64,000 nucleotides of DNA from an uncultured Lachnospiraceae bacterium (GTDB taxonomy: Bacteria > Bacillota > Clostridia > Lachnospirales > Lachnospiraceae). The translations under genes and the position numbers were made by a program. The notes under the pieces are model-generated. The model was not told where the DNA came from and did not search any database. It worked only from the letters and a program-made list of their open reading frames with translations. How positions within the stretch are numbered: the first letter of the stretch is position 1; each line of letters opens with the position of its first letter. The stretch covers positions 62,001-126,000 of the forward strand of contig CAKQYS010000006.1 of assembly GCA_934293375.1 (NCBI GenBank). Direction: 5' to 3'. Positions 1-8,634 of this stretch are shown piece after piece.

Positions 1-471
1 ATCATCCATATCATTATGTCGATAAACCACAATCTGTGCCCGCGACAAACGACAGCCATCTATAATACTTGCATGGTTCAGTGCATCGCTGAACACGACA
101 TCTCCTTTGCCGACTAACGCAGATATGATCCCCACATTTGCCATATAGCCGGTATTAAACACCAAGGCAGCTTCCCGGTGCTTAAACTGTGCAATGGTCT
201 GTTCCAGCTCCATATGTAATGTTGTATTCCCTGTTGTCAGTCTCGAACCACCTGAGCCTGTTCCATATTGTTCCAACATCTCAACCGTATATGCTTTCAC
301 TTGCTCGTCATTGCACAGATCCAGATAGGCATTGGATGAAAACAAATGCTGTGATCTGCCCTCCACGATCACATTTGCATTCTGTGCCGAATCAAATGTC
401 GTCATCTGCCGATACAGATTCTGTTGCTTCAGATTACCGATGGCATTTCGCATTTTTTCCCATTTATCCAT
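1..471 (-). CDS. bioF: 8-amino-7-oxononanoate synthase-type PLP enzyme (BioF), partial
   Basis: Only the N-terminal 157 residues are in the window; the gene continues past base 1. The visible part matches the alpha-oxoamine synthase family, which condenses an acyl-CoA with an amino acid using PLP. GTGSGGSR is at residues 70-77, NTGYMAN at 106-112 and NHASIIDG at 132-139, the region that stacks on PLP. BioF joins pimeloyl-CoA and alanine. The close relative glycine C-acetyltransferase (Kbl) cannot be excluded on sequence alone, but the gene starts 4 bases after bioW in a BirA-marked operon, which favours BioF. The lysine that binds PLP lies outside the window. Confidence 0.9.
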   Translation of the reverse strand, partial: MDKWEKMRNAIGNLKQQNLYRQMTTFDSAQNANVIVEGRSQHLFSSNAYLDLCNDEQVKAYTVEMLEQYGTGSGGSRLTTGNTTLHMELEQTIAQFKHREAALVFNTGYMANVGIISALVGKGDVVFSDALNHASIIDGCRLSRAQIVVYRHNDMDD

Positions 472-475
472 ACGA

Positions 476-1222
476 TCACTCCTTTTTTGCAAGGCTGGTA
501 TCTACCAGCACCTTCTGTTTCTCCAGATAGTGGATACAATCCTCTGCCTGTGACTTTGTTCCCCGAAACAAAAAGATCCGTCCTCCGTTCGGACTTCCCA
601 TCTCTTTGAGCTTCGTGATTCTCACATAACCAAGCACCTTTGACGCAAAATATCCGGTTACATAATCCGGATCGTCGGAGATACACAGCTCGCCAACAAT
701 ATTGGGATGACTACACACCTTCGTTGCCAACACGATTGCTTCCTTAAAGTGATTCTTCTCACTTCTGTCATCTGTTTCTTCCAATACATCCATATAGGTT
801 GCACGGATGCCACGGCTGTGATCAGGTTCTAACCGCTCTAGCGTATCCACATCCAACAACATCGCACCGCGCATTGCATAAGTATCCTGCAACAGATGCA
901 TGATCTCATCTGCCTTATCAATCCCTGATTGTACCAGCAGCTCATGCATTTTGAAAAGCCCTGTCTGTGCATCCGGAACCTCAAACTTACTGACCGGAAG
1001 TGCTTCCAGATATGAAATCTCTTCCGGTGCAATCTTCTTGATCTTAATATTGATGGAATCCGGTTCTCCTTTTGCATGCTCCAGGGCACGGGTCAAAAGC
1101 TGTCTTGTACAAGTCTCTAACCGATCCTTCGCGATGATCTTCTCCGCCCCGGAAATATGTTTACTGATACCATTTTCCTGCCGGCTGGCGCGCATTTTAA
1201 TGCTGTACATATTCTGTTCCAT
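476..1222 (-). CDS. bioW: 6-carboxyhexanoate-CoA ligase (pimeloyl-CoA synthetase)
   Basis: A 248-residue protein of the BioW family, which activates pimelate with ATP and CoA to pimeloyl-CoA, the substrate of BioF. The family signature is visible near the N-terminus: YSIKMRASR at residues 6-14 followed by KHISGAEKI. The length matches the family. It lies between the S-component gene (13 bases upstream) and bioF (4 bases downstream), so the three are almost certainly co-transcribed. With BioW the cell must obtain free pimelate, either from outside or from another internal source. Confidence 0.95.
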   Translation of the reverse strand: MEQNMYSIKMRASRQENGISKHISGAEKIIAKDRLETCTRQLLTRALEHAKGEPDSINIKIKKIAPEEISYLEALPVSKFEVPDAQTGLFKMHELLVQSGIDKADEIMHLLQDTYAMRGAMLLDVDTLERLEPDHSRGIRATYMDVLEETDDRSEKNHFKEAIVLATKVCSHPNIVGELCISDDPDYVTGYFASKVLGYVRITKLKEMGSPNGGRIFLFRGTKSQAEDCIHYLEKQKVLVDTSLAKKE

Positions 1223-1235
1223 ATTTGTCTCCTAT

Positions 1236-1784
1236 CTATTCTTTCAACATATCTGTATCCATCTGCGAACCGGACATTTTCACCATTGATGCAGGAACCG
1301 CAAGGCCACACAACACGGCAACCCGTTTTACAACCGGTGTCATCATAATAACTACTACCGCTGTAAAGATCATTCCGGGCAGTGCCGCAGCCAGAAGCGG
1401 CCAAGGTGATGTATGTAATACAGCTCCCAAAACAATTCTCGCCACAGCCGTACCACATGGGCCGGCCACATAGAGTGCAGCTCTGCTCTTTGGCAGCACA
1501 CTCACGATCACACCTACCACAATCCGAAATACCATTGCAATCAATACATTCAATATCGTATGGTTTCCAAGCAGCAACTGTATGATACTCGCACAGATCC
1601 CTATGCCAAGATATCTTCCAAATCCTACTAACGCAGCAACACATACCGCATAGGGTGCCGACAACTGAAATTCAGCTCCGGGGATCAATGACGGGATCTT
1701 AATCATCCCAAGTACTACGAGTATTGCTGTCAGCATACCATCCAACGCCAGATTTCTTGTGTTTGTCATGTTCTGTTGTTTCAT
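1236..1784 (-). CDS. ECF-transporter S-component-like membrane protein in the biotin operon
   Basis: A 182-residue, strongly hydrophobic protein with about five or six membrane segments, starting near residue 12 (LALDGMLTAILVVLGMI). Size, hydropathy and an early IPGAEFQLSAP loop resemble substrate-binding S-components of energy-coupling-factor transporters. It does not read as a typical BioY. It is the first gene after the BirA-type operator and is followed by bioW, so import of pimelate or another biotin precursor is a reasonable inference, as is biotin itself. No ECF ATPase or T-component lies nearby, as expected if a shared module is used. The fold assignment is moderately secure; the substrate is not known. 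Confidence 0.65.
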   Translation of the reverse strand: MKQQNMTNTRNLALDGMLTAILVVLGMIKIPSLIPGAEFQLSAPYAVCVAALVGFGRYLGIGICASIIQLLLGNHTILNVLIAMVFRIVVGVIVSVLPKSRAALYVAGPCGTAVARIVLGAVLHTSPWPLLAAALPGMIFTAVVVIMMTPVVKRVAVLCGLAVPASMVKMSGSQMDTDMLKE

Positions 1785-1830
1785 TTTTCCTCCTCACAAT
1801 GAGCAAATTCTAATAGCATCGGCCGCCGAT

Positions 1831-1860
1831 TGTTAACCTGTAAATTTCTTGCAGTTAACA
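1831..1860 (-). promoter_or_regulatory. BirA-type biotin operator
   Basis: A perfect inverted repeat, TGTTAAC-N16-GTTAACA, sits in the leader of the biotin operon. The arms and spacing match the operator bound by bifunctional BirA when loaded with biotinyl-AMP. It starts about 10 bases downstream of the proposed -10 box, so repressor binding would block initiation or early elongation. Confidence 0.85.
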
Positions 1861-1867
1861 TTCAAGA

Positions 1868-1910
1868 GAAAGAGTAACACCCCGGACTGCTGTTGTCAAC
1901 CATCCGGAGT
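1868..1910 (-). terminator. Intrinsic terminator of the pot/ABC-exporter operon
   Basis: Bases 1910 to 1879 (minus strand) fold into a 14-pair stem with one mismatch and an ACAA loop, followed by a T-rich run (TGTTACTCTTTCT). It lies about 25 bases after the stop codon of the second ABC exporter subunit. Confidence 0.75.
1871..1899 (-). promoter_or_regulatory. Promoter of the biotin operon
   Basis: Read on the minus strand: TTGACA, a 17-base spacer, then TACTCT. The -35 is consensus and the -10 is weak. The -35 lies within the top of the terminator hairpin that ends the upstream ABC operon, so terminator and promoter overlap physically. Confidence 0.55.
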
Positions 1911-1934
1911 GCAAATATCTTAAAATATATTTTG

Positions 1935-3692
1935 TTATGCAAACTGGCTGTTGTACAGATTCGCATAGAATCCATTCTGTGCCAGCAATGTCTCATGATT
2001 TCCCTGCTCAATAATATGTCCGTCTTTCATCACAAGGATGACATCTGCTTCCCGGATCGTGGATAGTCTGTGCGCCACAATGAAGCTTGTTCTGCCCTTC
2101 ATCATCTTGTTAAAGGCACGCTGTATCCTGATCTCTGTTCTCGTATCAATACTGCTCGTCGCTTCATCTAAGATCAGCATCGGAGGCAGATTCAACATTA
2201 CTCTCGCAATACAGAGAAGCTGTTTCTCACCATGGCTGATATTGCCGCCATCCTCGGTGATCACAGTATCATATCCATGTGGCATACGCTTGATAAAGCT
2301 ATGTGCATGTGCAGCCTTCGCCGCCGCGATCATCTCTTCTTCTGTCGCATCCGGCCTGCCATAACAGATATTCTCTCTGATTGTACCTGCCTTCAGCCAT
2401 GTATCCTGCAGCACCATACCGTAACTCCCGCGAAGAGAGGCTCTTGTAATGTCCTTCACCGGGTGATCGCTTACCGAAATACAGCCTGCATCCACATCAT
2501 AAAACCGCATCAGCAGGTTAATGATCGTCGTCTTACCACATCCTGTAGGTCCTACGATGGCAACTCTCTGTCCCGGTTTCACGGAAAGGTTCAGATTCTC
2601 GATCAGCTTGCGATCCGGCACATAACTAAACTCCACATGAGACAGTTCCACATCTCCGGTTACCGTCTCCGGTGTCAGCACATAAGCATCCGGTGCATCC
2701 GAAACCTGTGCCGGTGCCTCAATAAATTCAAATACACGCGCCGCACATGCCAGTGCATTCTGCAGCTCTGTCACAACACCTGAAATTTCATTAAACGGCT
2801 TCGTATACTGATTGGCGTAGCTCAAAAAACTGGAAAGCTGACCGACACTCATCTTTCCCAAAATACAGGCAATCGCACCTGCTACACCGACCGCCATATA
2901 TACCAGATTGTTTACAAATCTTGTACATGGATTCGTCAGGCTGGAGAAAAATGTAGCACGCAGACTGCACGCCTCTAACCGGCCATTGACCTCATCAAAT
3001 CGCCCCATGGCACGATCCTCATAACCGAATGCCTGCACTACACGCTGTCCGCCAACCATCTCATCGATCAGTGCAGTCTGCTCGCCTCTTACCTCACTCT
3101 GTGTCTTAAACATCGTATAAGTCTTCTTTGCAATAAATCCTGCCACAAACAGGCTGACCGGTGTGATCACCACCACAACCAGGGCAATCTTGATATTGAT
3201 CGATACCATAAAGATCAATGTGCCGACAATGGTCAATACACCGGTAAACAGCTGTGTGAATCCGAGCAGCAGTCCATCTGCAAACTGATCTACATCTGCT
3301 ACAATACGGCTCACAATATCACCGGACTTATGGGAATCCAGATAAGAAAGTGGCAGAATCTGCAGCTTATGAAATGCATCATCCCGCATATCCTTTGTCA
3401 CTCCATAAGTCATGCGGTTGTTGGATAGATTCATGAACCATTGTGCCAGACCTGCGATCAAGGTCACAACTACCATTTTCTGAAGCAGTGGTGTCAATGC
3501 CACAAAATCTACCTTGCCAATTCCCACACACAGATCCACAGCATCCCCGATCACAATCGGGATATATAGCTGCATCACAACAGAAATCGCTGCAAATAGA
3601 ATACTAAGTACCAGCAACGGAATATATCTTCTGATTCTTGCAATTACCTTCTTTAATGTATCACTATCCAGCTTCTGCTTATTCTTACGCAT
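1935..3692 (-). CDS. Heterodimeric ABC exporter, subunit 2 (membrane + ATPase)
   Basis: A 585-residue half-transporter with six membrane helices (about residues 20-310) and a C-terminal ATPase domain. Walker A GPTGCGKTT is at 381-389, Walker B LILDE at 506-510 with the catalytic Glu510, and the switch His at 541. The ABC signature is altered to ISHGEKQ (485-491) in place of LSGGQ. In heterodimeric exporters such as BmrCD and TM287/288 this is the partner whose signature serves the degenerate site. I chose the ATG at 3692 because GAGGTG lies about 7 bases upstream; the longer frame lacks a ribosome site and runs into the preceding gene. It overlaps subunit 1 by 8 bases, suggesting translational coupling. 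The substrate is unknown. Confidence 0.92.
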   Translation of the reverse strand: MRKNKQKLDSDTLKKVIARIRRYIPLLVLSILFAAISVVMQLYIPIVIGDAVDLCVGIGKVDFVALTPLLQKMVVVTLIAGLAQWFMNLSNNRMTYGVTKDMRDDAFHKLQILPLSYLDSHKSGDIVSRIVADVDQFADGLLLGFTQLFTGVLTIVGTLIFMVSINIKIALVVVVITPVSLFVAGFIAKKTYTMFKTQSEVRGEQTALIDEMVGGQRVVQAFGYEDRAMGRFDEVNGRLEACSLRATFFSSLTNPCTRFVNNLVYMAVGVAGAIACILGKMSVGQLSSFLSYANQYTKPFNEISGVVTELQNALACAARVFEFIEAPAQVSDAPDAYVLTPETVTGDVELSHVEFSYVPDRKLIENLNLSVKPGQRVAIVGPTGCGKTTIINLLMRFYDVDAGCISVSDHPVKDITRASLRGSYGMVLQDTWLKAGTIRENICYGRPDATEEEMIAAAKAAHAHSFIKRMPHGYDTVITEDGGNISHGEKQLLCIARVMLNLPPMLILDEATSSIDTRTEIRIQRAFNKMMKGRTSFIVAHRLSTIREADVILVMKDGHIIEQGNHETLLAQNGFYANLYNSQFA

Positions 3693-5439
3693 GCTTCTGC
3701 ACCTCTTTTCCCAATAACTCCTCCGGCTTTTTGAACTGCGATTCATAAATCTCCTGATAAGTCTCAGAACACTTGAGCAGTTCATCATGCGTACCCATAC
3801 CTACGCATGCTCCATCATCCAGCACCAGAATCTGATCCGCAAACTGGATACTGGAAGCACGCTGGGAAACGATAAACATCGTCGGTGGATTGTCCATATT
3901 CCGGATCGCATGACGCAGGGCTGCATCCGTTGCAAAATCCAATGCCGAAGCGGAATCATCCATGATCAGGATTTCCGGCTTCTTCACCATCGCCCTGGCA
4001 ATCGTCAAACGCTGTCTCTGTCCACCTGACAGATTCTTTCCTCCCTGTTCGATCACTTCATCCAGACCTGCCGGCTTCGTTTTTACAAATTCAGCACCCT
4101 GACTGACTGTCAAAGCCTCCCAGAGTTCTTCATCTGTCGCATTTTCATTGCCCCATCTTAAGTTATCCCGGATCGTTCCGGCAAATAACAGGCTCCGCTG
4201 CGGCACAATACCGATCTTGGCGATCAGATCCTGCTTCGTGTAATCCTTCACATTCACGCCGTCTATCATAACACTTCCTTTTGTTGCGTCATAAAATCTC
4301 GGGATCAAAGAAATCAGGGAAGATTTACCACTACCCGTACCGCCGATGATACCGACTACCGAGCCCTTCGGTGCGGTAAATGAAATGTCCTTTACACTTG
4401 CGTCTCCCGCATTGGCATAAGTCAGGCTAACATGATCAAATGCAACACATGCCGCACCTGCAGTTTGCTCTGCACTATTCTCAGGATACACCATATCATT
4501 TCTGGTCTCCAACACCGTCTCCACACGACCAAAACATGCCATTGCTTTTGTCAGTGTCACGATCAGATTTGCCAGTTTCACCAGCTCCACTAAGATCTGT
4601 GTCATATAGTTTACCATTGCGATCAGCTGTCCCTGTGTCAGTCCACCGACATTGATCCGTACACCACTGGTATACAGCAAAAATACCGTTGCCAGATTGA
4701 TCACCACATAAGTCATCGGATTCGTCAGACCGGATATCCGTCCGGCAAGCCGCTGACTCTTATTGAGTGCAAGGTTTTCATTTTCAAAATTCTCTGTTTC
4801 ATAGTCTTCTTTATTGAAGGCACGCACCACTCTGACACCTGTCAGATTCTCTCTGGTACGGCCTAAAACACGATCCAGCATTGCCTGCACATGCTTATAC
4901 ATTGGCATCGTAATAAACATAATGCCGTACACGATCAATGCCAACACCGGAATCGTCACTGCAAATACCAGTGCAGCCTTCACATCGATCGTAAACGCCA
5001 GGATCATGGCACCAAATACAATAAACGGGCTCCGAAGCAGAAGCCGCAGACACATATTCACACCGTTCTGTACCTGATTGATATCACTTGTCATACGCGT
5101 GATCAATGTCGAGGTTCCAATCGTATCCAACTCCGTATAGCCAAATGTTTCAATATGTCCGAACAGATCATGGCGCAAATGCGTTGCAAATCCGACTGCC
5201 GCTTTCGCTGAAAAATACTGTGCTGTGACAGAACATGTAAGTCCGATGATCGCCAGTGCAATCAATAACAGTGAAAGCTTCACGACATACGGCATATCAC
5301 AGTTTCCGATACCAATATCGATGATCTTAGCCATCACAAGTGGCACCATCAGATCAAAGAATGCCTCTAACAACTTAAACAGCGGTCCTAATACGCTCTC
5401 CTTCTTATAATCCTTTAAATAATACCCTATTCGTTTCAT
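3685..5439 (-). CDS. Heterodimeric ABC exporter, subunit 1 (membrane + degenerate ATPase)
   Basis: A 584-residue half-transporter with a membrane domain (about 15-305) and an ATPase domain. Walker A GGTGSGKSS is at 366-374 and a canonical signature LSGGQRQR at 470-477. The catalytic glutamate is replaced by Asp (LIMDD, 491-495) and the switch histidine by Gln (VSQRAS, about 526). With the ISHGE signature of its partner, this gives one active and one degenerate ATP site, the usual asymmetry of this exporter class. The start has AAGGAG upstream and lies 15 bases after the potD stop, so it appears to be part of the pot transcript. The transported molecule cannot be read from the sequence. Confidence 0.92.
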   Translation of the reverse strand: MKRIGYYLKDYKKESVLGPLFKLLEAFFDLMVPLVMAKIIDIGIGNCDMPYVVKLSLLLIALAIIGLTCSVTAQYFSAKAAVGFATHLRHDLFGHIETFGYTELDTIGTSTLITRMTSDINQVQNGVNMCLRLLLRSPFIVFGAMILAFTIDVKAALVFAVTIPVLALIVYGIMFITMPMYKHVQAMLDRVLGRTRENLTGVRVVRAFNKEDYETENFENENLALNKSQRLAGRISGLTNPMTYVVINLATVFLLYTSGVRINVGGLTQGQLIAMVNYMTQILVELVKLANLIVTLTKAMACFGRVETVLETRNDMVYPENSAEQTAGAACVAFDHVSLTYANAGDASVKDISFTAPKGSVVGIIGGTGSGKSSLISLIPRFYDATKGSVMIDGVNVKDYTKQDLIAKIGIVPQRSLLFAGTIRDNLRWGNENATDEELWEALTVSQGAEFVKTKPAGLDEVIEQGGKNLSGGQRQRLTIARAMVKKPEILIMDDSASALDFATDAALRHAIRNMDNPPTMFIVSQRASSIQFADQILVLDDGACVGMGTHDELLKCSETYQEIYESQFKKPEELLGKEVQKHA

Positions 5440-5454
5440 TTCCGAACTAACTCC

Positions 5455-7005
5455 TTACTTACTCTTCGATGTGTGCCAATACCGGATACCACTACCCACC
5501 AGCAATGCAACTACCAGGATTACCAGCACAAGCAGCCCATATCTGACCGTTCTTGGAAGTGAATTAAGATTAAAGCATCTGACATGAATCCACATCTGAT
5601 TGATCTCCTGATTCTTATCACTCGGATAATAACCCATGATCGCACTCCTGCTGATCACTTCTGATGGTGGATATTGTGCAAACAGCTGTCTTCTCGTCTG
5701 GTTCTCTGCCGCCGTGATCACATAATCACTATCCTGTTCATCCCCTGAGAAAAAATAACCAAGTGGGTATTCTACTGTCTCTTCCTCATCATCTGCTGCC
5801 TGATAATTCCATTTCAGATAATCAAATACCGTGGTATCCTCTTCATCTCCGGCTATGACAGAAGTATAACCAATATAGTACATATTCCGTACTGCATTGT
5901 CCGGTCTCGACAGAAAATTCACAAATGCCTCAGCCGCCTGCTGTTTACGCTCGTCCTGTGCCAGTCCCTTCTTTAGCATAACCCAGCCGTCAAACCACAG
6001 ATTCGTACATTCCTTTGGCACCGCAAATTCCAGCATAAAGTCATCATCCTCTGCCAGATCCATTGCATAGACTGCATCACCGGACCACTGATAATTGGCT
6101 ACAACCTTGCCTGATACGATATCCGATTTTCCGCTATCCGTCTCAAAAGAATAAACATTTTCTCTTGCCTGCTGCAAAAGTTTCTCAGCCGCCTGAATCG
6201 TTGGCGTCGTAATATCGTTCATCTCATCTGCAAGCAAATGTGAATAATCAGGATCCTCCACAAATGTCTGAGACATTAACTTGTCAGCCTTTAACATTCC
6301 CAGAATCGCAAAATAGGAATCTCTTACATTGTCCTTGATCGTGATCTGTCTCTTATACTTTGGATTGCAGATCACATCCCATGTAGAGGCTTCCTCCCTG
6401 GAGATTCCTTCAGGGTTGTAAAGCATACCAGTTACGCCCCACATATAACCAGCAGCATATCTGCTCCATGATTCGCCATTGATCTGATTCTCATCAAACA
6501 CCTGCCGGATGTATGGTGAAACATCTCGTGTATAGTAATTTTTCTCATCTGACACATCAAAAAATTGCTCCGAAAATGGCTGAATCTGTTCTTCAGCGAT
6601 CAGCTTCATCAACATGTAATCCGATGGACACACCAGATCATAGACATCGCCCAGCGTCAACTGATTGTAAAGATCCTCGTTGGTTCCAAAACATGAATAT
6701 TCTACCTTTACTTTCTGACCATAATTCTTGTAATACCAATCTTCAAACTCTTCATAAAGTGCACGCTCTCCGAATACGCTCTTTCCATTGTCAAGTTCGA
6801 TCCTGTTCTCTTCATCCCAGTCACCAAGATCAATATACTCTTCCCAGTTGCAAACACGGAGTGTCACGGTATCATCCTGTGCATGTACCGGTTCTATCGT
6901 ATGGTTTGCAGCAATTCCAAAAGCGGTTCCGACAGCGACCAATCCACACATTGTAACCACCAGTGCAGCATTTCTTATACTGTTTATCTTATGTTGTCTT
7001 CTCAT
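5455..7005 (-). CDS. potD: Spermidine/putrescine-binding protein, membrane-anchored (PotD)
   Basis: A 516-residue periplasmic-binding-type protein of the PotD family (early motif LRVCNWEEYID, typical of polyamine binders). It captures polyamine outside the membrane for PotBC. It has an N-terminal hydrophobic stretch (about residues 14-35) ending near HAQDD, and an unusual second hydrophobic helix at the C-terminus (YGLLVLVILVVALLVGSG) followed by basic residues. There is no canonical lipobox: the only nearby cysteine is preceded by VTM. Anchoring therefore seems to be by the C-terminal helix rather than by lipid. The start at 7005 is chosen because AGGAGG lies 9 bases upstream; it begins 1 base after the potC stop. 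Confidence 0.9.
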   Translation of the reverse strand: MRRQHKINSIRNAALVVTMCGLVAVGTAFGIAANHTIEPVHAQDDTVTLRVCNWEEYIDLGDWDEENRIELDNGKSVFGERALYEEFEDWYYKNYGQKVKVEYSCFGTNEDLYNQLTLGDVYDLVCPSDYMLMKLIAEEQIQPFSEQFFDVSDEKNYYTRDVSPYIRQVFDENQINGESWSRYAAGYMWGVTGMLYNPEGISREEASTWDVICNPKYKRQITIKDNVRDSYFAILGMLKADKLMSQTFVEDPDYSHLLADEMNDITTPTIQAAEKLLQQARENVYSFETDSGKSDIVSGKVVANYQWSGDAVYAMDLAEDDDFMLEFAVPKECTNLWFDGWVMLKKGLAQDERKQQAAEAFVNFLSRPDNAVRNMYYIGYTSVIAGDEEDTTVFDYLKWNYQAADDEEETVEYPLGYFFSGDEQDSDYVITAAENQTRRQLFAQYPPSEVISRSAIMGYYPSDKNQEINQMWIHVRCFNLNSLPRTVRYGLLVLVILVVALLVGSGIRYWHTSKSK

Positions 7006-7006
7006 C

Positions 7007-7804
7007 CTATATCTCCTCCTTTTTTGCATCCCGCTTCGGAGATATATTCATAGCCAGCACAAACAACACTACAATCACAAAAATCACTGTTGACAATGCC
7101 CATAACGCCGTCTTGACATCCGTCTGGGATCCCTTTGTCGCATTCACAACATAGGTACTGATCGTATCAAAGGTTGCCGGTTTCGTATAAGTGGTAATGA
7201 AATAATCGTCCAACGATAATGTTACTGAAAGCACAAATCCTGACAAAATACCCGGCAGAAGCTGTGGGATCAATACCTTGCGCATCGCCTGTGCCTGCGT
7301 TGCGCCAAGATCCAATGCAGCCTCATAAATACTGTTATCCATCTGTTTTAATTTCGGCATCACTGACAGATAGACAAATGGCGTCAAAAGTGTCACATGT
7401 CCGACCACAAGCGGAACATAGGTCTCCTTCTCTACGCCCATAACCACGATCAGCAGAATACATACAGAGAAACCTGTCACCACATCCGCATTCACGACCG
7501 GGATCTGGTTTGCTGTATTCATCATCGTCTTCACACGATTTCCCGAATAAAAGGTACCGATCGCACCCATGGTTCCAAGGATCGTTGCAACCAACGCCGA
7601 ACCAAGTGCCAGCAATACTGTCCCCCAGATCATACCAAGCAGATCGGATGAGGTGAACAGATATTGGTAATTTTCCAGTGAAAATGCATGTATGGTACCG
7701 ATCGTCGCAGAATCCGTAAAGCTATATACCGCCAGAACCATGATCGGCAGATATACAAACAATAATACAAGGATCATAAATCCGGTTGTAAGAATCTTTT
7801 TCAT
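7007..7804 (-). CDS. potC: Spermidine/putrescine ABC transporter permease PotC
   Basis: A 265-residue inner-membrane permease with about six helices. The cytoplasmic loop that docks on the ATPase is clear: EAALDLGATQAQAMRK starting at residue 161, the EAA motif of importer permeases. It pairs with PotB to form the channel of the polyamine importer. Its ATG overlaps the potB stop by one base (TGATG), and potD follows 1 base after its own stop, so all are translated from one message. Confidence 0.94.
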   Translation of the reverse strand: MKKILTTGFMILVLLFVYLPIMVLAVYSFTDSATIGTIHAFSLENYQYLFTSSDLLGMIWGTVLLALGSALVATILGTMGAIGTFYSGNRVKTMMNTANQIPVVNADVVTGFSVCILLIVVMGVEKETYVPLVVGHVTLLTPFVYLSVMPKLKQMDNSIYEAALDLGATQAQAMRKVLIPQLLPGILSGFVLSVTLSLDDYFITTYTKPATFDTISTYVVNATKGSQTDVKTALWALSTVIFVIVVLFVLAMNISPKRDAKKEEI

Positions 7805-8604
7805 CAGATGATCGCACCTCCTCTCGCAGCCACATCGTCATCCTCGTAATGTCCGGCGATCAAAGAAGCAATAAAGATCAATGTCAGCAGGATCAAGGCG
7901 ATCATAGATCCACTATGCCAGTCATATGCACTAAAATAGCTTCCGATCAGGCTACCCATGATATAAGTGCTATTGTACAGCATATCCAGAACAACATAAT
8001 TCGTCATTGCCGGCAAAAACACCATCATCACACCGCTTGCAATTCCAGGAACAGAAAGCGGAAGCGTTACCTTCAAAAACACTTTCCACGGTGCGGCACC
8101 TAAATCCGCTGCAGCCTCCAGCAGACTTCCATCCAGCTTCAAAAGCGTTGTATAAATAGGAAGAATCATAAACGGAAGAAAATCATATGTCATACCAATC
8201 ACAGTATTCAGAAACGGATAACAGGATAAGTTCCCTTCCAAAACATCCAGCACTTCTTTCAGTGCAGAAATTCTCAATGTAAAATTGATCCACATCGGCA
8301 TAACAAATACCATCATCATGGCAGCACGGTGTCTGATCGGTCCTCTTGCCAGAATGTACGCCGTCGGATATGCAATCAACAGGCATACCAGTGTCGTGAC
8401 TACCGATACCGCCAGACTATATACAAGCGTACCGATCGTATTGGCATTTGTAAAAAAATCTATCAGATGCGAAACCGTAAATTTACCGTCATTTCCTGTA
8501 AATGCATAGTACACAATCACTAATAACGGAGCAATTACGAAACACATCAAAAATATTGCATAAGGAATTCCCAAATGCTTTCTTGAGAGTCTGAATCCAG
8601 CCAT
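7804..8604 (-). CDS. potB: Spermidine/putrescine ABC transporter permease PotB
   Basis: A 266-residue permease with about six hydrophobic segments and the EAA loop EAAADLGAAPWKVF from residue 163. It forms the polyamine channel with PotC. Three in-frame ATG codons lie close together; the one at 8604 has GGAGG 8 bases upstream, whereas the others are too close or lack a site. The gene is 30 bases downstream of potA. Confidence 0.93.
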   Translation of the reverse strand: MAGFRLSRKHLGIPYAIFLMCFVIAPLLVIVYYAFTGNDGKFTVSHLIDFFTNANTIGTLVYSLAVSVVTTLVCLLIAYPTAYILARGPIRHRAAMMMVFVMPMWINFTLRISALKEVLDVLEGNLSCYPFLNTVIGMTYDFLPFMILPIYTTLLKLDGSLLEAAADLGAAPWKVFLKVTLPLSVPGIASGVMMVFLPAMTNYVVLDMLYNSTYIMGSLIGSYFSAYDWHSGSMIALILLTLIFIASLIAGHYEDDDVAARGGAII

Positions 8605-8634
8605 ACTCATTACCTCCAATCTATTTTGATGTCA

